A DNA stretch of 40,801 nt from CAZYBC01 sp964645645 (GTDB taxonomy: Bacteria; Patescibacteriota; Microgenomatia; UBA1400; PJMF01), in the NCBI GenBank assembly GCA_964645645.1, contig CAZYBC010000009.1, positions 1 to 40,801 on the forward strand, given 5' to 3'. Both the position numbers and the translations under genes were made by a program. A model generated the notes under the pieces. The model saw nothing but the letters and a program-made list of their open reading frames with translations, was not told where the DNA came from and did no database searches. Position 1 is the first letter of the stretch. Every line of letters begins with the position of its first letter. Below are positions 7,602 through 13,126 of this stretch, in pieces.

Positions 7602-8471
7602 ATGCCAACAGATCGCAATTATTATGATGTTTTGGGAGTCAATAAAACAGCGACAGCTGCTGAAGTTAAAAGCGCTTATCGTAAATTAGCTTTGCAATAT
7701 CATCCTGATAGAAATAAAGCTAAAGATGCAGAAGCTAAGTTTAAAGAAATTAACGAAGCCTATCAAGTTTTATCTGATGAAAAAAAGCGTCAAGCTTATG
7801 ACCAATATGGTCATGCGGCTTTTACTAATGGTGGTTTTAACAGTGCCGGAGGGGGCAATCCTTTTGCTGGTGGTTTTGGTAATGCTGGTGGGCCTTTTAC
7901 TTGGTCATATACCACCAGTGGTGGGCAGAATCCTTTTGAAGGTTTTGATTTTTCAGATCCATTTGAAATTTTTGAGCAGTTTTTTAGTGGCGGTTTTGCT
8001 GGTGGCAAACGTCGGACAAGATATAGTTTAGACATTGATTTTATGGACGCGGTAAAAGGGGCGACTAAAGAAGTAGAAATTAATGGTAAAAAACACAAAA
8101 TTAAAGTGCCAGCTGGGGCTAACGATGGCACAAGAATGAGATTTGATGACTTTGATGTTAGTTTTAATGTTCGTCCAGATAAAGTTTTTAAACGCCAAGA
8201 TTATGATTTAGTCGTTGAGCAAAAAGTGCCATATTCTATTTTAGCTGGCGGTGGGCAAATTGAAGTGCCTAAAATTGATGGTAAATTAAAGATTAAAATT
8301 AGACCAGGAACTCCGTCTCATAGCTTAGTTAGATTAAGAGGTGAAGGTGTGCCTCACTTACAAGGCCGGGGTAAAGGTGATTTATATGTTCGTTTAGTGG
8401 TGGACGTGCCTGAAAAATTAACTCGAGAACAAAAAAAGACGCTCAAAGAATTACAAGAGCTTGGTCTTTAA
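7602..8471 (+). CDS. dnaJ: DnaJ/CbpA-type Hsp40 co-chaperone without zinc finger
   Basis: A 289-aa J-protein that stimulates DnaK ATPase. The J domain (1-70) holds HPD at residues 34-36. A Gly/Phe-rich linker (~75-135) follows, then two C-terminal beta domains (RRTRYSLDIDFMDAVKGATKEV ... GGGQIEVPKIDG ... GKGDLYVRLVVDVP). No CxxCxGxG repeat is present, so it is the CbpA-like class, although it may be the only Hsp40 here. It is separated from dnaK by the GT2/YfhO pair and lacks a CIRCE site. A GATAAT box 5 nt before the ATG could give a leaderless transcript, with lower certainty than at other genes. Confidence 0.92.
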   Translation: MPTDRNYYDVLGVNKTATAAEVKSAYRKLALQYHPDRNKAKDAEAKFKEINEAYQVLSDEKKRQAYDQYGHAAFTNGGFNSAGGGNPFAGGFGNAGGPFTWSYTTSGGQNPFEGFDFSDPFEIFEQFFSGGFAGGKRRTRYSLDIDFMDAVKGATKEVEINGKKHKIKVPAGANDGTRMRFDDFDVSFNVRPDKVFKRQDYDLVVEQKVPYSILAGGGQIEVPKIDGKLKIKIRPGTPSHSLVRLRGEGVPHLQGRGKGDLYVRLVVDVPEKLTREQKKTLKELQELGL

Positions 8472-8502
8472 AGAAATAAGCCTAAGCGAATTTAGTTATT
8501 TC

Positions 8503-8511
8503 TGGTATAAT
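8503..8511 (+). promoter_or_regulatory. Extended -10 promoter ahead of nusA
   Basis: TG-G-TATAAT is a perfect extended -10 box and would start transcription near 8518. The transcript would run at once into a terminator hairpin (8534-8558) and then the 165-nt palindrome before nusA. Confidence 0.6.
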
Positions 8512-8533
8512 ATCTTTTGAGATTTAAGTTAAG

Positions 8534-8558
8534 AAACGGACACCTGCTCCGTTTTTTT
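8534..8558 (+). terminator. Intrinsic terminator, possible nusA-leader attenuator
   Basis: AAACGGA-CACCTGC-TCCGTTT with a run of seven Ts. It may simply end dnaJ (stop at 8471). It also lies about 16 nt downstream of the start expected from the 8503 promoter, so it could act as an attenuator for nusA, whose product controls termination. Confidence 0.8.
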
Positions 8559-8586
8559 ATTATTTAATTAAAATCAATAGAAAAAA

Positions 8587-8751
8587 TAGACTTACTGCGA
8601 AATAAAATTTCGTAGCGAAGAATCAATATTTAAGAGCGAAAAGGTCTGTTTTGGAGCGAAGTAGTAGCCATGCTACTTCGAGCGAGAAAACAACCTTTGT
8701 AGCCTTAAAGAGCGATTCTGTAGCAGAAAGGCTTATTTCGCAGTAAGTCTA
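8587..8751 (+). repeat. 165-nt quasi-palindromic element in the nusA leader
   Basis: Ends are perfect 19-bp inverted repeats (TAGACTTACTGCGAAATAA, 8587-8605 and 8733-8751). Inside, further stems are nested in order: 8619-8624/8714-8719, 8629-8634/8704-8709, 8640-8645/8693-8698, 8647-8652/8687-8692 and 8657-8664/8673-8680. The unpaired bulges repeatedly read GAGCGA (8634, 8654, 8680, 8710) or TAGC. It could be a structured leader RNA or a MITE-like mobile element. The end motif recurs alone at 12943 and 38481. Together with the promoter and hairpin before it, this accounts for the whole dnaJ-nusA gap. Confidence 0.75.
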
Positions 8752-8768
8752 ATAACTAAAAGGAATTT

Positions 8769-10043
8769 ATGTCAAATTTAAACACTGTCGTTCGTACCGA
8801 GTTTGCCGCAGCTATTGCGCAAATTGCTAGTGAACGCAAAATTAATGAAGAATCAATTTATGAAGCCATTCGCCAAGCTTTGGTGTCTGCTTTCCGTAAA
8901 GAAATGGGTGATCTGGAAGATACTTTCCATTATTACACTGTTTTAAATAAAGAAAGTGGCGAGTCAAAAATTTATAAAGCTCCTATCTTAAAACAAGATG
9001 AAGAAACCGGTGAAGTTTTAGCTTTTGATGACAAAAAAGCTGTTGATGTTACTCCAGCTGGTTTTGGTCGGATTGCTGCTCAAACTGCTAAACAAGTCAT
9101 TTTACAAAAAATTCGTCAATCAGAAAAAGACCAGGTCATTTCAGATTATCAAGATAAAGTTGGTGAAATTGTCACTGGCCAAGTTTTAAGAATGCGCGGT
9201 CGTACCGTGTTAGTTGATGTTGGCCGTGGTCAAGCAGAAATGCCTCCAGAAGAACAAATGAGAGGCGAATTCTATCGCAATAACCAACGCTTAGCGGTTT
9301 TGTTAAAAGAAATTAGAGAAGATAATCATGGTAAAAGCATTATTGTTTCTAGAGCTGATGTTAAATTAGTTACCAAATTATTTGAACGAGAAGTTCCAGA
9401 AGTTGATTCTGGTGCAGTAGAAATTGTTTCCATTGCCCGTGAAGCAGGGGTAAGAACTAAATTAGCGGTTCGCTCTACTCAAGAGGGTGTTGATCCAGTT
9501 GGTTCTTGTGTTGGTCAACGTGGAGTGCGGGTACAAAAAGTGATTGAAGAATTAAACAATGAAAAGATTGATATTATTCCTTTCAGCGATAATGAAGTGA
9601 CTTTACTTAAAGGCGCTTTAGCTCCAGCTGAAAATCTTAAGATTGAATTAGATCAAGAAACAAAATTAGTTACCGTCACTGCTCCAGATGATCAATTATC
9701 TTTAGCTATTGGTAAAGGTGGACAAAACGTCCGTTTAGCTGCTAAGCTGACTGGTTACAAAATTACCATCAAGTCAGCTACTGGCCAAGTGGCTTCTACT
9801 GTAACTGGTGATGAAGAATATGAAATTGATACTTTTAAAGGTTTAAGTGCGCAGGCTAGAGAATTTTTGATTGAAAGAAAATTAACTACTTTATCAGATT
9901 TAGCCAGATTTAAAGATAAATGGTTAGGTGATAAAGATTTAGATTTAGATCAACAAAGTTTGTTAAAAGAAAAAGTAGAGGCTTACGAAGCACAAGAAGC
10001 TGAATTAGAAAAAACTAGAAAAGAAGATAGTTCAGCTAGCTAA
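8769..10043 (+). CDS. nusA: Transcription termination/antitermination factor NusA
   Basis: NusA binds RNA polymerase and nascent RNA to tune pausing, termination and antitermination. The 424-aa protein has the polymerase-binding N-terminal domain (1-~130, NEESIYEAIRQALVSAFRKE), an S1 domain (~138-205, VLVDVGRGQAEMP) and two KH domains (DPVGSCVGQRGVRVQKVIEEL; LAIGKGGQNVRLAAKLTGYKI). A short C-terminal helix-hairpin-like region (~355-410) follows in place of the full acidic repeats. An AAAGGA site lies 5 nt before the ATG. The gene commonly found upstream, rimP, is absent. infB follows after 24 nt. Confidence 0.96.
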   Translation: MSNLNTVVRTEFAAAIAQIASERKINEESIYEAIRQALVSAFRKEMGDLEDTFHYYTVLNKESGESKIYKAPILKQDEETGEVLAFDDKKAVDVTPAGFGRIAAQTAKQVILQKIRQSEKDQVISDYQDKVGEIVTGQVLRMRGRTVLVDVGRGQAEMPPEEQMRGEFYRNNQRLAVLLKEIREDNHGKSIIVSRADVKLVTKLFEREVPEVDSGAVEIVSIAREAGVRTKLAVRSTQEGVDPVGSCVGQRGVRVQKVIEELNNEKIDIIPFSDNEVTLLKGALAPAENLKIELDQETKLVTVTAPDDQLSLAIGKGGQNVRLAAKLTGYKITIKSATGQVASTVTGDEEYEIDTFKGLSAQAREFLIERKLTTLSDLARFKDKWLGDKDLDLDQQSLLKEKVEAYEAQEAELEKTRKEDSSAS

Positions 10044-10067
10044 TAATTAAAATTAAAGGAGCGTAGT

Positions 10068-11546
10068 ATGTTGCAAGAGAGACCACCAATCATCACCATT
10101 ATGGGCCACGTTGATCATGGTAAAACTACCTTGTTGGATTATATCCGCAAAACTCGGGTTCAGGCTGGTGAAGTAGGGGGCATAACTCAGCACATCGGGG
10201 CTTATCAGATTAGTTTTAAAGATAAAAAAATTACCTTTATTGATACTCCAGGTCACGCGGCTTTTAATAAGATGCGTGAACGTGGAGTAAAAACCACTGA
10301 TATTGTGATTTTAGTTGTGGCTGCTAATGATGGAATTAAGCCTCAAACTTTAGAATCACTCCGTTATATTCGTGAAGCTAAAGTGCCTTTTATTGTGGCA
10401 ATTAATAAAATTGACCTAGAAGGTGTACGCAGTGACACAGTTAAAGGTCAGCTCGCTCAAGAAGGTGTGCTAGTTCAAGAATACGGCGGCGAAATTGAAG
10501 CCGTGGAAATTTCCGCTAAAACTGGTAAAGGCGTTGATCAATTATTAGATACGGTTTTGGTCATGGCTGATTTATTAGAGTTAAAAGCTGATCCAACTAA
10601 ACCTTTGGAAGCGATTGTCATTGAATCTGCCAAAGACCGCCGTCGCGGTAATGTGGCCAGCGTGATTGTTAAAGCCGGTACTCTCAAAGTCCGTCAGGAT
10701 ATTTTTGTCGAAGCAGCTGGTCAGGTGGTAAAAGGGAGAGTTAGACAACTAAGTAATGAACGAGGTGAACAATTAAGTGAAGTTTTACCAGGCGGCCCAG
10801 CTGAGATCATTGGTCTTAATGATTTAGTGGAAGTAGGGAGTTTGGTTAAAGAAGCTGGGGCTGATTATGCTCATCTTGAAGAAGAAGTGGCTGATTCGGC
10901 TGAACAAAATTTAGGTTTAGATTTTGCTAATCTTGATTTTGGAGTGGCCTTTGGAGACAAACAAAAATTAAAATTGCTCATTAAGGCCGATGTTAAAGGC
11001 ACTTTAGAAGCTATTTTACAAACTTTAGATTTAGATACAGTTGATTTAGTTAGTAGCGGGGTGGGAATGGTGACTGATCAAGATTTAGAATTAGCCCAAA
11101 CTAGTGGCGCTTTAGTGATTGTTTTTGGTCAAAAAGTTGATCGTAAAACTAAAGACATTGCCAAACAAATGGGTGTAAAAATCAAAGAATATGACATTAT
11201 TTATCATTTGTTGGAAGATTTACAAAAACAGATGTTAAAGATTCTTGAGCCAACAATTGATGAAGTTGTTACTGGTGAAGCAGAAATTTTACAAGTTTTT
11301 GAAATGAAAGGCGAAAAAATTGCAGGCGTAAGAGTTAAAACCGGCAGTTTAAAACGCCATGATTTATTCCACTTAAAGAGAAATGATGAAATTGTTGGTA
11401 ACCCAGTGGTAAGATCTATGAAACACGGCAAAGATGATATTTTGGAAGTTAACACCAAAAATGAAGCTGGTTTAACTTTTAAGAATAAAAGTTTAGATTT
11501 TAGAGTTGGCGATACCATTGTGGCGTATAAAAAAGAAGAAGAATAA
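10068..11546 (+). CDS. infB: Translation initiation factor IF-2, short form
   Basis: GTPase that brings initiator tRNA to the 30S subunit and joins the subunits. All G motifs are present: GHVDHGKTT (13-21), GGITQHIGAYQ, DTPGHAAF, NKID and SAKTG. Domains II-IV follow, ending DFRVGDTIVAYKKEEE. At 492 aa it lacks the whole N-terminal extension found in typical IF-2 (about 700-900 aa), so the protein starts only 12 residues before the P-loop. The AAAGGAG site 7 nt before this ATG supports the start. It forms an operon with nusA. Confidence 0.96.
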   Translation: MLQERPPIITIMGHVDHGKTTLLDYIRKTRVQAGEVGGITQHIGAYQISFKDKKITFIDTPGHAAFNKMRERGVKTTDIVILVVAANDGIKPQTLESLRYIREAKVPFIVAINKIDLEGVRSDTVKGQLAQEGVLVQEYGGEIEAVEISAKTGKGVDQLLDTVLVMADLLELKADPTKPLEAIVIESAKDRRRGNVASVIVKAGTLKVRQDIFVEAAGQVVKGRVRQLSNERGEQLSEVLPGGPAEIIGLNDLVEVGSLVKEAGADYAHLEEEVADSAEQNLGLDFANLDFGVAFGDKQKLKLLIKADVKGTLEAILQTLDLDTVDLVSSGVGMVTDQDLELAQTSGALVIVFGQKVDRKTKDIAKQMGVKIKEYDIIYHLLEDLQKQMLKILEPTIDEVVTGEAEILQVFEMKGEKIAGVRVKTGSLKRHDLFHLKRNDEIVGNPVVRSMKHGKDDILEVNTKNEAGLTFKNKSLDFRVGDTIVAYKKEEE

Positions 11547-11548
11547 TG

Positions 11549-11570
11549 CAAGTTTATCTGCTTAAACTTG
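11549..11570 (+). other. Hairpin after infB
   Basis: CAAGTTTA-TCTGCT-TAAACTTG is a perfect 8-bp stem directly after the infB stop. It has no T-run, so it is probably a 3'-end stabiliser or a weak terminator remnant. Confidence 0.35.
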
Positions 11571-11652
11571 TTCACTTTGCTTTGCTAAGAGACTGCGGCT
11601 AAGTAGATATTTTTTTATAAAATTTTTTCTTTTTCCAATTTTTTATTTTTTT

Positions 11653-11661
11653 TGCTATAAT
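11653..11661 (+). promoter_or_regulatory. rpsO promoter (extended -10)
   Basis: TG-C-TATAAT is a perfect extended -10. The start would be near 11668, giving a leader of about 69 nt before rpsO. Confidence 0.75.
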
Positions 11662-11689
11662 ACCAGTCTATTATCAATAAAATGCTTAC

Positions 11690-11720
11690 TTGCTTGGTTG
11701 GTTAAGACTCGCCAAAGCAA
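11690..11720 (+). promoter_or_regulatory. rpsO leader hairpin, possible S15 autoregulatory site
   Basis: TTGCTTGG (11690-11697) pairs with CCAAAGCAA (11712-11720) with one bulged A, and the stem ends at the AAGGA that may serve as ribosome binding site. S15 is known in several bacteria to repress its own mRNA by binding leader structures. That this hairpin does so is inference. Confidence 0.4.
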
Positions 11721-11736
11721 GGAAAAGAAAGAAATT

Positions 11737-12006
11737 ATGGCATTAAGTAAACAACAAAAACTAGATTTAGTTAAAGAATACGCTTTATTTGAAGGTGACA
11801 CTGGTTCTCCAGAAGTGCAAATTGCTTTATTAACTGCTTCAATCTTACAATTAACCGATCATCTTAAAAAACACAAAAAAGATAATCATTCTCGTAAAGG
11901 TTTATTAAAACAAGTTTCCAAACGTCGTCGTTTGTTGAAATTCTTATTAACCAGAAGCGAAGAAAGATATCGCGCTTTAATTAATAAATTAGGCTTGAGT
12001 AAATAA
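11737..12006 (+). CDS. rpsO: 30S ribosomal protein S15
   Basis: An 89-aa primary 16S rRNA-binding protein of the small-subunit platform. The signature GDTGSPEVQIALLT and the HSRKGLLKQVSKRRRLLKFL helix are intact, and the length equals the family norm. An in-frame ATG at 11698 would add 13 residues, but that extension lies in the leader hairpin and has no family match, so I choose 11737 (MALSKQQK). In many bacteria rpsO is followed directly by pnp; here a toxin-antitoxin pair lies between them. Confidence 0.97.
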   Translation: MALSKQQKLDLVKEYALFEGDTGSPEVQIALLTASILQLTDHLKKHKKDNHSRKGLLKQVSKRRRLLKFLLTRSEERYRALINKLGLSK

Positions 12007-12128
12007 GAGTTTTCCTTCTCTTCTTTTTAATTAACTAGATTTTTTTTAAGATTAATTTATTAAAAAATTAAGTTTAATTTTTTTTATAAACAATTGGCAA
12101 TTTTTCCATTAAGCCAGTTTGCTTGTCA

Positions 12129-12137
12129 TGTTACAAT
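12129..12137 (+). promoter_or_regulatory. Extended -10 promoter of the MNT/HEPN pair, leaderless type
   Basis: TG-T-TACAAT ends 6 nt before the ATG at 12144. It overlaps the alternative upstream start at 12123, which therefore cannot be used from this promoter. Confidence 0.65.
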
Positions 12138-12143
12138 GAATTT

Positions 12144-12440
12144 ATGATAAAAAATTTGCAATTTTCTCAAAAAAAATTGGGTAACTTGTGTCGTAACCAA
12201 AATATTTCATATTTAGCTTTATTTGGTTCTCAAGTTAAAGATGAAGCTACTAAAAGTAGTGATGTTGATTTATTGGCTGAATTTGATGAACATAAGTCAT
12301 TTTTTGAACTGGCTCAGATTAAATTTAAACTAGAGGACTTGTTTAAAAAACCAGTTGACTTAGTAAATAGAAAAAATCTTAAGAAAAGTTTAAAACCATA
12401 TATTATTCAAAACTTAGTTACTTTGTATGAAAAAAGATAA
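12144..12440 (+). CDS. mntA: MNT-type nucleotidyltransferase antitoxin
   Basis: A 98-aa minimal nucleotidyltransferase. The active-site pattern is complete: G28-S29 followed by SSDVDLL with D40 and D42, and a third acid in PVDLV (D72). Characterised proteins of this type silence the partner HEPN toxin by adding AMP to a tyrosine. The gene overlaps the HEPN gene by 14 nt, which is the usual arrangement. The start is set at 12144 by the -10 box 6 nt upstream. Membership of the pair is firm; the AMP-transfer activity is inferred from the family. Confidence 0.88.
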   Translation: MIKNLQFSQKKLGNLCRNQNISYLALFGSQVKDEATKSSDVDLLAEFDEHKSFFELAQIKFKLEDLFKKPVDLVNRKNLKKSLKPYIIQNLVTLYEKR

Positions 12441-12762
12441 CAAAGTTTATTTACAAGATATTTTGTTGGCTATTCAGAAAATTGAAAAATATGTTGAGCA
12501 TGTTAGTTTTGATAAGTTTGCTACTGATTTGATAAGACAGGATGCTGTAATTAGACAATTTGAAATTATTGGAGAAGCTTTTAATAAATTGACTAAAGAT
12601 TTTGTAAAATGCCATACAGATTTACCAGTTAGTGAGGCTGTGGCAATGAGAAATATGTTAATTCATGCTTATGATGAAATTGATATTAATACAGTATGGA
12701 AAACTATAAATAAAGATTTGCCAGAATTGAAGTCTAAAGTAGAAAAAATTTTTCTATTTTAG
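12427..12762 (+). CDS. hepT: HEPN-domain toxin, HepT-like (DUF86 family)
   Basis: A 111-aa all-alpha HEPN protein. It carries the RNase motif R-x4-H-x-Y as R75-NMLI-H80-A-Y82 (AMRNMLIHAYDEID) and the upstream segment RQDAVIRQFEIIGEAFNKL typical of the family. Known members are ribonucleases or tRNA-targeting toxins, and Y82 is the residue modified by MntA. The gene is coupled to the antitoxin and they share one leaderless promoter. No terminator follows before the pnp promoter at 12791. Confidence 0.9.
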   Translation: MKKDNKVYLQDILLAIQKIEKYVEHVSFDKFATDLIRQDAVIRQFEIIGEAFNKLTKDFVKCHTDLPVSEAVAMRNMLIHAYDEIDINTVWKTINKDLPELKSKVEKIFLF

Positions 12763-12790
12763 ACTTTGAATCAGCGCACCAAAAAAATTT

Positions 12791-12821
12791 TTGAGTTTTA
12801 CTGTTACAAAAATGCTATAAT
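12791..12821 (+). promoter_or_regulatory. pnp promoter
   Basis: TTGAGT (12791-12796), a 19-bp spacer and TG-C-TATAAT (-10 at 12816-12821). The start near 12828 gives pnp an unusually long leader of about 300 nt. Confidence 0.7.
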
Positions 12822-12857
12822 ACAGTTATTAACAATTAAGATTTAAAAAGTTAAATA

Positions 12858-12929
12858 GGGTTATTGTAAAATAAAAGACCGATTCCTTAGATTGTTCTAA
12901 TTAATTCATTTTTTATTTCACAATAACTC
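12858..12929 (+). promoter_or_regulatory. Long hairpin in the pnp leader
   Basis: A 21-bp stem (12858-12878 with 12909-12929) with 18 Watson-Crick pairs, two G-U pairs and one mismatch, closing a 30-nt loop. In Escherichia coli a long leader stem cut by RNase III lets PNPase repress itself; this hairpin is a candidate for a similar role, by analogy only. Confidence 0.6.
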
Positions 12930-12942
12930 TTTATTAAAAGGC

Positions 12943-12961
12943 TTATTTCTCAGTAAGTCTA
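12943..12961 (+). repeat. Solo copy of the nusA-element end motif in the pnp leader
   Basis: TTATTTCTCAGTAAGTCTA matches the right end of the 8587-8751 element in 18 of 19 bases, and the preceding AAAGG/AAAGGC context also matches. No left partner is found nearby. Confidence 0.6.
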
Positions 12962-13044
12962 AATTATGACTTTTTATTTCTTCAAAGCGCAATAGCGCGG
13001 CAATATAATTAATAAGATTGCCAAAAACATATGAATAAGTTAAA

Positions 13045-13104
13045 TTTTGTAATTTAGTAGCAACGCCAAAATTTTTGGTTAGTATTATGCTACCTGTTAC
13101 AAAA
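13045..13104 (+). promoter_or_regulatory. Nested hairpin next to the pnp ribosome binding site
   Basis: Three nested stems: TTTTGTAA/TTACAAAA (13045-13052 and 13097-13104), GTAGCA/TGCTAC (13057-13062 and 13088-13093) and CCAAAA/TTTTGG (13066-13071 and 13073-13078). The structure ends 10 nt before the AAAGGA site at 13115, so it could influence translation. With the two elements upstream this explains most of the 364-nt gap before pnp. Confidence 0.5.
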
Positions 13105-13126
13105 AGTTTGACTGAAAGGAAAAATC

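Noticed and set aside
11698..11736. Longer rpsO start giving a 102-aa S15
   Set aside because: The 13 extra residues lie within the leader hairpin and exceed the usual S15 length; the start at 11737 gives exactly 89 aa.
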